From the NCBI RefSeq assembly GCF_047511655.1, contig NC_133397.1:123469308-123533307 (forward strand): 64,000 nucleotides of DNA. The letters are read 5' to 3'. The notes under the pieces were generated by a model. It was given only the letters and a program-made list of their open reading frames with translations, ran no database searches and was not told the origin of the DNA. Below, one piece after another: positions 45,381 to 58,667 of this stretch. A program made the translations under genes and the position numbers. Origin of the DNA: Castor canadensis. Taxonomy: Eukaryota; Chordata; Mammalia; Rodentia; Castoridae. Numbering within the stretch: position 1 is the stretch's first letter; each line of letters opens with the position of its first letter.

Positions 45381-48300
45381 CTGATAGGTCATCCAAACAA
45401 AAAATCAATAAAGAAATCCAAGATCTAAAATATACAATAGATCAAATGGACCTACTTGATGTCTACAGAACATTTCATCCAACTTCTACACAATAGACAT
45501 TCTTCTCAGCAGCCCATGGAACTTTCTCCAAAATAGATCATATCCTAGGGCACAAAGCAAGCCCCAGCAAATATAAGAAAATAGAAATTATACCGTGCAT
45601 GCTATCTGATCACAATGCAATAAAAGTAGAACTCAACAACAAAAGTAAAGACAAAAAACTTGCAAACAGCTGGAAACTAACTCATTACTTAATGAACAAT
45701 GGGTCATTGATGATATAAAAGAGGAAATTAAAAAGTTCCTGGAAGTCAATGAAAATGAAAACACAACCTATTGGAACTTATGGGACACAGCAAAGGCAGT
45801 CGTGAGAGGAAAGTTTATAGCCATGAGTGCATATATTAAAGACTGAAAGATCCCAAATCAATGACCTAATGATACATCTCAAACTCCTAGAAAAACAAGA
45901 ACAAGCAAATCCCAAAACAAATAGGAGAGAAATAATAAAAATAAGAGCTGAAATCAACGAAATAGAAACCAAAAAAACCATACAAAGAATTAATGAAACA
46001 AAAAGTTGGTTCTTTGAAAAAATAAACAAGATCGATAGACCCCTGGCAAACCTGACTAAAATGAGGAGAGAAAAAACCCAAATTAGTAGAATCAGGAATG
46101 CTAAAGGGGAGATAACAACAAACACCATGGAAGTCCAGGAAATCATCAGAGACTACTTTGAGAACCTATATTCAAATAAATTCGAAAATCTTAAAGAAAT
46201 GGACAGATTTCTAGATACATATGATCATCCAAAACTGAACCAAGAGGCAATTAATCACCTGAATAGATCTATAACACAAAACGAAACTGAAGCAGCAATC
46301 AAGTGTCTCCCAAAAAAGAAAAGTCCAGGACCTGATGGATTCTCTGCTGAATTCTATCAGATCTTTAAAGAAGAACTGATACCAACCCTCCTTAAACTGT
46401 TCCTCGAAATAGAAAGGGAAGGAAAAAAGCCTAACACATTCTATGAAGCCAGTATTACACTTATCCCAAAACCAGGCAAAGACACCTCCAAAAAGGAGAA
46501 CTATAGGCCAATCTCCTTAATGAACATTGATGCAAAAATCCTCAACAAAATAATGGCAAACCAAATTCAACAACACATCAAAAAGATTATTCACCACGAC
46601 CAAGTAGGCTTCATCCCAGGGATGCAGGGGTGGTTCAACATACGAAAGTCAATAAATGTAATAAACCACATTAACAGAAGCAAAGACAAAAACAACTTGA
46701 TCATCTCAATAGATGCAGAAAAAGCCTTTGATAAGATCCAACCCCATTTCATGATAAAAGCTCTAAGAGAACTAGGAATAGAAGGAAAGTACTTCAACAT
46801 CATAAAAGCTATATATGACAAACTTACAGCCAGCATTATACTTAATGGAGAAAAACTGAAACCATTCCCTCTAAAATCAGGAACCAGACCAGGATGCCCA
46901 CTATCTCCACTCCTATTCAACATAGTACTGGAATTCCTAGCCAGAGCAATTAGGCAAGAAGAAGGAATAAAAGGAATACAAATAGGTAAAGAAACTGTCA
47001 AAATATCCCTATTTGCAGATGATATGATCCTATACCTTAAAGACCCAAAAAACTCTACTCAGAAGCTTCTAGACACCATCAATAGCTACAGCAAGGTAGC
47101 AGGAAATAAAATCAACACAGAAAAATCATTAGCATTTCTATACACTAATAATGAATAAACTGAAAAAGAATATATGAAAATAATTCCATTTACAATAGCC
47201 TCAAAAAAAATCAAATACCTAGGTGTAAACCTAACAAAGGATGTGAACAACCTCTATAAGGAAAACTATAAACTTCTAAAGAAAGAGATTGAGGAAGACT
47301 ATAGAAAGTGGAGAGATCTCCCATGCTCATGGATTGGTAGAATCAACATAGTAAAAATGTCTATACTCCCAAAAGTAATCTACATGTTTAATGCAATTCC
47401 CATCAAAAGTCCAATGACATTCATTAAAGAGATTGAAAAATCTACCGTGAAATTTATATGGAAACACAAGAAGCCACGAATAGCCAAGGCAATACTCAGT
47501 TAAAAGAACAATGCTGTAGGCATCACCATACCTGACTTCAAACTATATTACAAAGCAATAACAATAAAAACAGTATGGTACTGGCAGAAAAACAGACATG
47601 AAGACCAGTGGAACAGAATAGAGGACGCAGATATGAAGCCACACAACTGTAACCCACTTGTCTTTGACAAAGGCACTAAAAATACACGATGGAGAAAAAG
47701 CAGCCTCTTCAACAAAAACTTCTGGGAAAACTGGTTAGCAGTCTGCAAAAAACTGAAACTAGATCCATGTATATCACCCCATACCAATATTAACTCAAAA
47801 TGGATCAAGGATCTTAATATCAGACCACAAACTCTAAAGTTGGTACAGGAAAGAGTAGGAAATACTCTGGAATTAGTAGGTATAGGTAAGAACTTTCTCA
47901 GTGGAACCCCAGCAGCTCAGCAGCTAAGAGATAGCATAGATAAATGGGATTTTTAAAACTAAAAAGCTTCTGCTCATCAAAAGAAATGGTCTCTCAACTG
48001 AAAAGAACACTCACAGAGTGGGAGAAAGTATTTGCCAGCTACACATCAGACAAAGGACTGATAACCAGAATATATAGGGAACTTAAAAAACTAAATTCTC
48101 CTAAAACTAATGAACCAATAAAGAAATGGGCACGTGAACTAAACAGAACTTTCTCAAAAGAAGAAATTCAAATGGCATGAAAAAGTGCTCACCATCTCTG
48201 GCAATAAAGGAAATGCAAATTAAAACCACACTAAGATTCCACCTCACCCCTGTTAGAATAGCCATCATTAGCAACACCACCAACAACAGGTGTTGGCGAG

Positions 48301-48731
48301 GATGCGGGGAAAAAGGAACCCTCTTACACTGTTGGTGGGAATGTAAACTAGTACAACCACTCTGGAAAAAAATTTGGAGGCTTCTTAAAAAGCTAGACAT
48401 TGATCTACCATTTGATCCAGCAATACCACTCTTGGGGATATACCCAAAAGACTGTGACACAGGTAACTCCAGAGGCACCTGCACACCCATGTTTATTGCA
48501 GCACTATTCACAATAGCCAAGTTATGGAAACAGCCAAGATGCCCCAGCACTGACGAATGGATTAAGAAAATGTGGTATCTATACACAATGGAATTTTATG
48601 CAGCCATGAAGAAGAACGAAATGTTATCATTCGCTGGTAAATGGATGGAATTGGAGAACATCATTCTGAGTGAGGTTAGCCTGGCCCAAAAGACCAAAAA
48701 TCGTATGTTCTCCCTCATATGTGGACATTAG
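45381..48731 (+). pseudogene. L1 ORF2 lacking the endonuclease start
   Basis: ORF2 sequence begins abruptly in mid-endonuclease (TDRSSKQKINKEIQ). The catalytic N-terminal residues are gone, but the late SDHNAIK motif (near 45605) remains. Stops occur before 45845. The reverse transcriptase is open for 443 codons (45827-47158), with [20 protein letters not shown] and the active site FADD (47012-47023). Stops at 47156, 47501 and about 47956 break the thumb and C-terminus. The Cys-rich end ([14 protein letters not shown]) closes at 48731. Confidence 0.85.
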
Positions 48732-49110
48732 ATCAAGGGCAAACACAACAAGGGGATTGGACTTTGAGCACATGATAAAAGCGAGAGCACACAAGGGAGG
48801 GGTGAGGATAGGTAAGACACCTAAAAAACTAGCTAGCATTTGTTGCCCTTAACGCAGAGAAACTAAAGCAGATACTTTAAAAGCAACTGAGGCCAATAGG
48901 AGAAGGGGACCAGGAACTAGAGAAAAGGTGAGATCAAAAAGAATTAGCCTAGAAGGTAACACCCACGCACAGGAAATCAATGTGAGTCAATGCCCTGTAT
49001 AGCTATCCTTATCTCAACCAGCAAAAACCCTTGTCCCTTCCTGTTATTGCTTATACTCTCTCTTCAACAAAATTGGAAATAAGGGCAAAATAGTTTCTGC
49101 TGGGTATTGA

Positions 49111-49172
49111 GGGGGGGGGAGAGGGAGGGGGCGGAGTGGGTGGTAAGGGAGGGGGTGGGGGCAGGGGGGAGA
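49111..49172 (+). other. G-rich, G-quadruplex-prone tract of the L1 3' UTR
   Basis: Runs of 3-9 G separated by 1-5 bases. The same tract occurs at 18541-18598 and, as its complement, at 56237-56282 and 61091-61133. Confidence 0.7.
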
Positions 49173-49329
49173 AATGAACCAAGCCTTGTATGCACATATG
49201 AATAATAAAAAAATAAAAATAAAAAAAAAAGAAAGACATTGTTGCCCTTAAATGGGAAGAAAAAAAAATATATATGAATGAAATAAGCCAGAAACAAAGG
49301 ACAAACATGAGGTACCAGGTGTATGGTTT

Positions 49330-49690
49330 GGGCGAGGTACATTTCCCACAAAGGTTATGTATTAAAGCTTGGTCGCCAGTGTGGTGCTGGAGGTGTGGCG
49401 ATGTGGAAGGTGTTGTGTCACTGGGTATCATCCTGGGAAGGGATTAATGAGCATCTCAAGCAGCAGGCAGTTCTTATTAGGAAGGTCTGACCCCTGACTC
49501 TGGCTTCATCTGGCCATGTGAGTGTGTGTGCCCACTCACATGCACTCGAGCCACGAGGGCATCAGCCACAATGTGGCACAGCCAGAGGCCAAATTGGCGG
49601 GGCTGCCTGATCGTCCACGTCAGCTTCCAACCTTCTGTACAAAGCGCCCAGCCTCAGGAGCTGTGGCAAGAGCAACGGAGATCGGAGTAG
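49330..49690 (+). repeat. Old degenerate interspersed repeat
   Basis: The series 'attaaagcttggtcgccagt', 'gtggaaggtgttgtgtcact' and 'ggcaagagcaacggag' resembles a common mammalian repeat whose name I cannot fix. It is not coding. Confidence 0.45.
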
Positions 49691-49989
49691 CACAGGAGAG
49701 TGGTCAAATTCATAGAAATAGGAAATCGAGGACTGGGGTGGGGCTGGAGGAAGAGTTGCTTGAGAGCGAGTGAGGTCTGAGTTCAAACGTGACTACTGGA
49801 GAACATAACGATTTCTGACAGCAGGCGCTTGTGCTGACTGGGCAGTTTCAGCTCACAAAGATGCGACAGTTCTGCAGATGAAGACCGTCTGGATGGCTAT
49901 GAAACAAGGTGGCCGTATTTAACTGTGCCCTTAACAATGCCTGCCCTGGCAAACTGTGCAGCAAAGTTTCTAGGGAGACTTAAACAAGC

Positions 49990-50830
49990 TCTCAACAGAA
50001 AACAAGAGCAAACCAGCGATCCAGTTAGAAAATAGGCAAAACATGTGAACACACTTCAGCAAAGAGGGAAGAGGACAACCAGTGAGCACAGAAAACAGAT
50101 GTGCCCAGCAGGGAGATGTGGATCAGAACCACAACACGAGCTGTCTACACAACCCTCAGAACAGCTCTCAAGGAAGAACACAGTGTGAGCTGTCTACATG
50201 AGCACTGTAACAGCTTTAAGGGAGTGACAGCACCCTTAAAGGATGTGGAGCGCTGGCCCTCTCCTGCTTGCTGGGGGAATGTAAAATGATACAACCACTC
50301 TAGAAGGAGTCTGGCTGTTTCTTATAAAATACAACATGACTTCCTAGATGACTGATTCACACATTTGGGGGAAGTTTTCTCTGAGAAGTGAAGACCTATC
50401 TGTAACATATAAATGCACATGAAATGTTCAGATTAACTTTATTTGCATTAGTTGAAAAATGGATACTACCCAAATGTCTTTCAGGGGATGCTTTATCACC
50501 TAAATACACTGGCATGTCCCTAAAACAGAATACTACTCAGCAACTAAAAGGAGTAAATTACTGACAGCTTGGGTGGCTCTAAGACTACATGCTGAATGGG
50601 TTAATTTCTGTATCACTCTCAAAGTGACAAAACTATAGAGAGGCAGAACAGATCAGTAGTTGCAAGAGACCAAGAGTGAAGGTGGAGAGGGTAAGTATGA
50701 CTATAAAGGGGCACACAAAAATCTTGGTGGTTGTGTCTCCATGAAGCAACACACCGGGGTAGGTCTCACACACACGCACACGCACACACACAGGAGTTAA
50801 GGTAACCAGACCTTACTGCATCATACTAAC
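49990..50830 (+). repeat. Ancient L1 3' region
   Basis: Degenerate ORF2 end ('gatacaaccactctagaagg', 'ggatactacccaaatgtctt') followed by a (CA)n run at 50767-50792. Confidence 0.6.
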
Positions 50831-50949
50831 TTCAATTTGTTTGATATTATACTTCAGTTATGGAAGACCCCGTTGAGGGAAGCTGCGTGAAGGGCTTAAA
50901 ATACTCTATGTACCATTTTTTTGCAAAAACAGTTACGAATCTCCACAGA

Positions 50950-51465
50950 TTTTCTTTTTTTTTTTTTTTTTGGTGGTACTAGAGTTTGAACTTAGGGATT
51001 TGGTAGGCAGGTGCTCTTGAGCTGAGTCCCCCAGTCCATGAATTTCTAATTCTTTCTAAATTACAAAGGTTTTTCAAAAACCCTACCTGCACATAAAACA
51101 ACACATGTCTTACAGAATGAAAAGTAAACACAGAGCAAAGTCATCCAGATGACTTCTAAGAGGAATGAGGGAAATGAAATGACTTATTAGCCCTGTGGTG
51201 GCTGGCAATGATGGTGTGCTAGCAGATGAGGAATATGATACACTCACAAGAAGAGAAAAGAGTACATCAATTTAAACAACATACAAATAAAATCTTTTCA
51301 CAAAAAAGTTTTCTTTTTCTTGTTTTTTTGAGACAAGGTCTTGCCACATAGCTCAAGCTGGCTTGGAACTTGCTATGTTTTTTACAGTGGCCTTGAGCTT
51401 GTGATCCTTCTGCCTCACGTGCCCAATTGCTGGGATTACAGGCATACACCTCCACGTCTGGCACA
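50950..51465 (-). repeat. tRNA-like SINE and B1-type SINE
   Basis: A shortened tRNA-like copy lies at 50950-51035. A B1 monomer lies at 51323-51465 ('tgagacaaggtcttgccaca' to 'catacacctccacgtctggc'). Confidence 0.75.
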
Positions 51466-51489
51466 AAAGTACTTTATAGAGACAGACCA

Positions 51490-51690
51490 CAGATGAATTC
51501 CTTCTTCGGTCACTTACTGGCTATGTAATTTGGAGCAGGCTACTCTTTAGCCTTCTCTTTCAGTAAAATCAGGAGCAAGGTAAACGGCTCATTCCAGTGT
51601 TCTCAGGAATGTTAATGAGAGTGACATAGATACAGTGATTGGCACAGTGCCTAACACACAGCAAGGACTTACTTTGCAGCACTTCACATT
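51490..51690 (+). repeat. MIR SINE
   Basis: 'tcacttactggctatgtaat' and 'attggcacagtgcctaacac' match the MIR core and 3' end. Confidence 0.55.
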
Positions 51691-51913
51691 ATCAATATCA
51701 CAATTATAAATTTCAACCAGTAATAGACCTTTAAATGTGGCTGACAAAAGCTATGAAGTTTTCTTTCCTCCAGAAAGTAAAAATGAGGTGGGGTCAGAAA
51801 CTCTGCTAAGCTTCATTGTTGTATCCTGAGGTTTTGCTCACAAACATTGACCAAATAAATGAAAATTGCAAGGTTTGCTTTCCCCGCATGAGCACATCTT
51901 CACTATGCAGTTA

Positions 51914-52057
<144 letters not shown>

Positions 52058-53572
52058 TTACCTGTTAGAAATTACATTCTTCTTAACTTCCCCAAATCCC
52101 TCACTTAAAGCAATGAGAAAATATTCATTTTCCTTTGGAGGGAGAAATGGGGCTACAGGGGAAAAAAGCAGCTTCTACACACCAAAGTTTGGCATCCAGG
52201 GATTTAACATTACTAGTTTAAAATGCTAGCTTAAAATACCTAAGATTTGTGACATGAAATCATTTACAAGTTTGTTGATACATGAAACAATCTAATGAGC
52301 TTGTACAGTTTCTATTAGAGTAAAAAAGTAATAATGTACTCAGCATGTCATTCAGCACTTGAATTTTAAGTTGGTGCTGCTGTTCTCACTTATCTGCACA
52401 ATGGGTACCGGGGATACATTACTGCTACAGCAGTACTCTCTAATCTGAGGTCTGTCGTGACTTTAGAGAATATCCCCGGTGAACGCAGGGTACATAAAGA
52501 GCTTTCTTGATCCATGTAAACAATAAATGTGATGCTCAGTATTACATATAAGGAGCTATGTTATTACACTTTTAAAATAAGGGGAAGAATGTTAGACAGA
52601 AGCAAAATGTTCAGAGTCCTTGTATGCTTAATTAGATTTCATTTGAAAACCTCTGAATAAACTAAAACTGTAGCATATCAAAATCGTACTAGCATTTGTA
52701 AAAACTATGAAGCATTTTAAAAATGCTATAGGACTTTTTGACAACTGTGGGAAAATAATGAGTTATAGTTATGCATAAAATACATACTGCCTGATAATAT
52801 GAGCCCATCGTCATATAACTTAAATGTGTTAGATGACAAGAAAGACAGATGAAAAATTTTTTGGATAAACATTTTTTGAGTACTTCATGATAGAAACATC
52901 ATAGAAAAACAAGCACACTCTAGCCCAGAAGTAGTTCCCTCACCCAAGTCATATACCAGACAAATGATAAAAGCACACCAGAAGTGGCTTAAGTACAGAA
53001 TCACTGTACAGTCCCGACTGGGGAAAGAAATGCTCAAAATGCTCATGCCCTCACTGCTGTCCCGAAGTAGAATGAACTCCCTGGATGGGTGTCAAGGCCC
53101 TCTCCTGGCCCACCCGTTACACAGCCTCTAAGTTCCTGCTCACACTAGACTGGCTTGTACATCCTAAACTGCACTTCACTCTAGTCAATGTGCAGCATGT
53201 ATGTGAGTGTGCGTACACACGTGTGTGTGTGTGTGGACTGGACCTTACACACACTAGGTAAGCACTCTACCATGGACATTACAACTTCCCCCATCTCTCC
53301 TGAAATCCTACTCTCTTTTTAAGGCTCAGTATAGGTGAAATTTCATCTACTTTCTGAAGTCCTCCCTGAGACCTGCCTACCAGTTCTCTCTCCTTTTTGA
53401 CACATAGCACTTTTTCTATGCATTTTTGCAATGGCCACAATGATGCACATGTCATCTCTTCTACAATGTGTGTGTTCTTTAGGTAAGAACAGGTCCCATC
53501 TCTGCAATCCCTCTGAGAACCAGCAGCTGATAAATATTGACATCCACATAATTCTTAAGATTTGGAGTCTTT

Positions 53573-53828
53573 CTTTTTTGGCAGTACTAGGGTTTGAATT
53601 CAGGGCCTCACACTTTCTAGGCAGGCACTTGAGTCACTCCTTCAGCCCCAAAATTTGGATTCTTCATTATATTTTAGAGTAGAAAATAAAAGTCATATTT
53701 CAAGGAAAAAATATTTAAGAAATGCTTAAAGCTGGTGAAGTGGCTCAAGTGGTAGAGCTGCTGCGTAGCAAATTCATGGCCCTAAGTTCAAACCCCAGTA
53801 CCACCAAAAAAAAAAAAAAAAAAAAAAA
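53573..53828. repeat. Two tRNA-like SINEs in opposite orientation
   Basis: A reverse copy lies at 53573-53650 ('ggcagtactagggtttgaat') and a forward copy at 53727-53828 ('gctggtgaagtggctcaagt') with a 24-base A-run that ends only 28 bp from exon 27. A (GT)n run is at 53219-53236. Confidence 0.75.
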
Positions 53829-53844
53829 GTCAAAAGAAAAATCA

Positions 53845-54168
<324 letters not shown>

Positions 54169-54257
54169 CTACACTTCGGATACATCTTCTAGCCTGCCCT
54201 GATTTACCTGTTTTTGCAGAAAAAGTAGTTATAATATCAGAGAACAAGCACTTAACT

Positions 54258-54550
54258 TTGTTTTGGTGGTACTGGGTTTGAACTCAGAGCCTTGAACTCT
54301 ACCACTAGAACCATGCTCTAGCACCTTTTTGCTTTTTAGTTATTTTCAGTTAGGGTCACTTGTAATGCCTGGGGCCAGACCATGAGCCTCCTACCTATGC
54401 CTACCACGTAGCTGGGATGATGCAGACACCACCATGCTTGGCAAGTTTGTTGAGATGGGGTCTTGCTGACTTTTTGCCCGTGCTGGTCTCCAACCTGTTC
54501 AATACCTCCTGAGCAGTCGGGATTATAGGCATGAGTCACTGCACTCAATC
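54258..54550 (-). repeat. Dimeric SINE, enlarged
   Basis: 'ggtggtactgggtttgaact' through 'gggattataggcatgagtca'. There are two B1-like halves in a row (near 54340-54440 and 54450-54550). Confidence 0.7.
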
Positions 54551-54564
54551 AAGCTCTAAATCAA

Positions 54565-54700
54565 AAGTCAGAAATCTTGATTCTACCTCTGGCTTTTTCT
54601 CTATCAGTTTAGGTGACTTATCTTCATCTCTGGAGTCAGGTATTGGCTAGGTGACTTTTAAGATTCCTCATAGCTTTCAATTTTACTTCTGATGTCTGTG
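54565..54700 (+). repeat. MIR SINE, degenerate
   Basis: 'ttgattctacctctggcttt' and 'aggtgacttatcttcatctc' resemble the MIR core. Confidence 0.45.
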
Positions 54701-55379
54701 GTATTCCAAAATCTAAGTAATTATCAGGTATAAACTTTACTGTTTTAAATAGTAGATATCAAGAGTAAAGCAATATGTAAGGAAGCATATGTGCGGGCTT
54801 TGAAAACCACACTCATGTTTAAAACTGGTAGGAGACAGTTCATCATTTAACATGCTAGTCTACTTTCAAACGCCAAGTGAGAACTTGGTTTGTATGATGG
54901 CATACATTCTAGAAAGAGCACAAAATTAAGAAAGGGACAGATGAGCTCTACATCTGAGCTTTGCCATCAAATAAACCTGGAAGAAGCTATTTTAAATGTC
55001 CAGGCTTTAGTGCTTTTTAGCTAAACCATTCAGAAGCTGCATTCATTCTGTCTCAGTTTAATTCCCATCTCTTAAACAATGATGCAATGGGAAACTTTCT
55101 TTTCTAAAGTGCGAAGTGTCGCTATGGACAGTGACACTCCCAGTTAGTAATAGGTCCACCCTCCAGCGTAAAAGAATTGATGTACGTTAAGTACACAGAA
55201 AATGTGCTTCCCCCAGGCTCTCTTCCCTTCTCAGAGTCCCTCAGGTGGAAGACACCTGCATCTCTGAAGCACTATGTGGAGGGCTGCCTACTCGCATCGG
55301 ACTGAAATTTAAGAGAGTGTAACTGAAGACAGGTAGCACTGCCTGCCAAACACATCATCCTCTAGGATCATCTAGAACA

Positions 55380-55560
55380 GAGTAGGCAGATGTTTCCCAC
55401 AGAGGATCAGACAGTAAATCTTTCAGGCTGTGTGGGCCATATGTGGGCTGTGCCAGGCAGTCTTTTTTTTTTTAAAGACCTTTTAGAAAGGTAAATGTTG
55501 GCCTTTGCTCACAGGTCATACAAAATAGGGTTGGGCCACAGCTGCCTAACCACGATCTTT
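55380..55560 (+). repeat. Old DNA-transposon-like fragment
   Basis: 'gacagtaaatctttcaggct', 'gtgggccatatgtgggctgt' and 'gggttgggccacagctg' resemble a hAT-type mammalian repeat. The family is uncertain. Confidence 0.4.
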
Positions 55561-55619
55561 CTCAGATTGATACCTGGGAGCCTAGACAACAATCATAGTG
55601 ATTAAACCTAAGGTACGAA

Positions 55620-55815
55620 TGTTCAGCATTTAGCAGATACTCTTCTAGAAACTCTGACTTCATTAGCTCATTTACTGCTCACAGTGCTCTGAGCTTTTGT
55701 GACCACTTTAGGGAGTGCACAGAGAGGAAGTGGTTTATCAGCTAGTAGTTTGGAGCCAGAATTAAAAGCTGACAGTGTGAGCTAAAGCCAGGTTGCTAAC
55801 CACTGTATCATGCTG
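55620..55815 (-). repeat. MIR SINE
   Basis: 'cagagaggaagtggtttatc', 'gagccagaattaaaagctga' and 'ctaaccactgtatcatgctg' fit a reverse MIR. Confidence 0.55.
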
Positions 55816-56182
55816 AATCTTCATATTCTAGTCCTGCTTCTAAATCAGTCATTTAGGGACATTTGAAGGACAAGCAAACAGCCTCCCAAAGTTTAATAGC
55901 TCTAGAATTATCACCAGGTCAATAAGAAAAGACCTTATTTTATATTAGGTTGGTAGGGAAGAATGGAACTTATTTCAGATGCCCACCTAGATATTTCAAC
56001 TTTAAAATGACCAAAAGTAGAACTTTTGTCATCTGAAATGTAAACCTCAGTTATTCTGATAACATCAAAACAAGGTGTCATATAAATGCTTTTTTATTTC
56101 CTTTGCCAAAAGTGTTAGTAGAACACTGCTTTTAAATGTTAGCCCCAGGCTGCTGATCCTGCAGACCTTGTGCAAACAGTTT

Positions 56183-56650
56183 TTTTTTTATTGTTTTATT
56201 ATTCATATGTGCATACAAGGCTTGGGTCATTTCTCTCCCCTGCCCCCACTCCCTCCCTTACCACCCACTCCCCCTACCCCCTCAATACCCAGCAGAAACT
56301 ATTTTGCCCTTATCTCTAATTTTGTTGAAGAGAGAGTATCAGCAATAATAGGAAGGAACAAGTGTTTTTGCTAGTTGAGATAAGGATAGCCAAACAGGGA
56401 GTTGACTCACATGAATTCTCTGTGCGTGTGTGTTACCTTCTAGGTTAATTCTTTTTAATCTAACCTTTTCTCTAGTTCCTGGTCCCCTTTTCCTATTGGC
56501 TTCAGTTGCTTTTAAGGTATCTGCTTTAGTTTCTCTGCGTTAAGGGCAACAAATGCTAGCTAATTTTTTAGGTGTCTTACCTATCCTCATCCCTCCCTTG
56601 TGTGCTCTCGCTTTTATCATGTGCTCAAAGTCCAATCCCCTTGTTGTGTA
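56183..56650 (-). mobile_element. 5'-truncated L1 (3' UTR), sense to AGL
   Basis: It is the reverse complement of L1 3' UTR positions about 48740-49232, led by its poly-T tail. A 13-bp duplication gtgcaaacagttt flanks it (56170-56182 and 56651-56663). Confidence 0.9.
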
Positions 56651-56847
56651 GTGCAAACAGTTTCTGCTTACCAAGCACACCCACCCCGTCTCCAGGTTTG
56701 CTTTTAGGAGTCTGGTTCAGGGGTGGAGAATTCACACTTCTAACAAGTTCTCAGATGATGGAGACAATACTGATTTGTGGAACACACCTCGAGTGGCCCT
56801 GCTGTAGAACTTTCTCTTCAGTCCCCAATAAATTCATTTATACTTCT

Positions 56848-57056
56848 GGGCACTGGTGGCTCACACTTGTAATCCTAGCTACCTGGGAGGCTGAGACTGG
56901 GAGAACTGTAGTTCAAGGCCAGTCTGGGAAAGTAGTTCAAGAGACCCCAGCTCCAAAATAACCAGAGCAAAATGGACTAGAGGTGTGGCTAAGCAGTAGA
57001 GTGACCACTTTGCAAGTGTTAAGCCCTGAGTTCAAACCTTAATCTACACCCCTCAA
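56848..57056 (+). repeat. Dimeric SINE
   Basis: 'gggcactggtggctcacact' through 'gagttcaaaccttaatctac'. Confidence 0.85.
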
Positions 57057-57466
57057 AAGAAATCATTTATATTACTGCAATGTAAGAAAATCTCATAAAC
57101 ACTGCAAGGTCTACAATAAATAGAGGAAAACTTGATATAATTCTTTCCATAAGACTCAAAGAGCCAGTAATGATTCATTATAAAGGTATAAAATGATTAC
57201 AATTTTGTTTTCTAAAATAAACTTGAAAATGCTGAAGATAACTTGGCCTGCAATATGAAGGACTACAATTTAGTAACTTCCAAGATTTTTCCTCCTTTGA
57301 AACTTTATGATCCTAGTAAATGACTGACTACATGAGAAGTAAAGTAACTCTAAGGAAAATATACGTCTCATATGTTGAGAACAGATGGATGTGCAGGGAA
57401 GTTTGGAGAGCATGTAGAAAACACTGAGACATAAACTGCACGGCATCTTTTCAGACATTCTCTTAC

Positions 57467-57569
57467 CTGGCCTCTAAGTAGCGTCCAGTAACCAGCAGTA
57501 TACCTCTAAGTGCAATGAAAGTATCCCTTCCCCAGCAGCGGAAAAGACCGGAAGAAAAATGAGGTAAGC
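57467..57569 (-). CDS. AGL: AGL exon 26
   Basis: It encodes residues 1087-1121: [20 protein letters not shown], then [14 protein letters not shown]. The WGRDT motif is a hallmark of the debranching-enzyme glucosidase family. Acceptor CTACTAG, donor CCAG|GTAAGA. 103 bp. Confidence 0.95.
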
Positions 57570-57854
57570 CTAGTAGAAAAGATGACAAAGTAATGTTAAT
57601 CAGAGTAATCCAAGCAAACCATGAACTCTATTACTACATACACTCTCACTCTAACCCTGAGGGTTAGAATGTTAGCAAACATTCTAAAATTGTAAGCAAA
57701 ATACTGTCTGTACTTACATCCACTTTTGTGGAATAAAGTTCTATAGTCTTATCAGATTCTTAAAGGTATCTGTAACCCAAAGAAAATGAAGAACCCATGG
57801 TAAGCAAGCTTGACCATTGCTCTATACCTCCACCCAAGAACCAGTACCAGAGGG

Positions 57855-57930
57855 TTGGGGTGAGGATCAGGTGGCTCTAGAGAGCCTGTCTAGCAAGCTC
57901 AAGGCATTGAGTTCAAACTTTATTAGAAAT
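57855..57930 (+). repeat. tRNA-like SINE, degenerate
   Basis: 'tctagcaagctcaaggcatt' with the 'gagttcaaac' block. Confidence 0.6.
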
Positions 57931-58536
57931 AAAGTCATTGGTGGTCCATTTTCAAGGCAAGGCATTTAACCCTGAGTAGATAATAACTGGCTACAAATGT
58001 ATCAGCTTGAGGATGTTGGAGGAGGGCCAACTGACAAAGGAACTTTAACTGGGAGGAGCAAATTACTATGAGATGAGAGAATGGGTAAAAACTATGTATG
58101 TGCCAGAAAGCACAGATCACAGGGAGGCCTTCCTGCCACAAAGAGACAAAGGGAGGTAGAGACTTAAGTCTGCTTCTAAAATTGGACCAATCCCAAGAGA
58201 GATATATTTTAAAATAACCCAATAGGAAATAATAAAGCTTAGGCTACACTCAGGAAAGGCTGTCATCCAACAAGGAAGTGGGGGACACTAGGGAGAAAAT
58301 GCCTGTTGAAACTGCTCTCAGTGTTCAGACTCAGAGACAGGTGAAGTACAGCAAAAGCAAGACTTTAATGCAAAGATCAGGTGTCTGGATAGCCGAAAAC
58401 TTTGATGATGGTGACAGTGACAGCAGCTAACACATACCACTTTGTGTCACACAGACTTTCTGGTGACTTTAACATAAATTAAGAATTTTAATTTTTTGCA
58501 GCACTATTACCTAGCCATTTTAAAACCACTCTCTTG

Positions 58537-58667
58537 GAGTCATTACTCCCATTTCTTGCCTGGGGAGCAGGAACTGTTTCTCCCTTCCCCCTCATTTCTC
58601 CCTACTTTATCTTGCTATACTAAATCTTTTTTAAAACTTAAAAACAACAGCAACAACAACAAAAAAC
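58537..58667 (+). repeat. Second copy of the small (AAC)n-tailed unit
   Basis: It starts gagtcattactcccatttc, lining up base for base with the start of the 41311 copy. It has the same order of blocks ('ggggagcaggaactgtttct', 'tatactaaat') and ends in (CAA)n. No clear target duplication was found. Confidence 0.6.

Larger units (their letters stand above)
42790..49232 (+). mobile_element. Near full-length LINE-1, inactive, antisense to AGL
   Basis: The 5' UTR starts near 'ccaagatggcagctagaggg' (42797). ORF1 spans about 44237-45380, a truncated ORF2 runs to 48731, then a 3' UTR with a G-rich tract and an A-rich tail. Both ORFs are broken, and the junction at 45380 removes the inter-ORF spacer plus roughly the first 150 codons of ORF2. 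It is the youngest-looking L1 here and the reference for the fragments at 18.3, 23.4, 56.2 and 61.0 kb. A possible target duplication (aaaaatatatgaat, about 42778) is imperfect. Confidence 0.9.

Noticed and set aside
57935..58222. 95-codon minus-strand frame
   Set aside because: No recognisable domain. The surrounding text may be an old reverse LTR, but borders and TSD could not be found.
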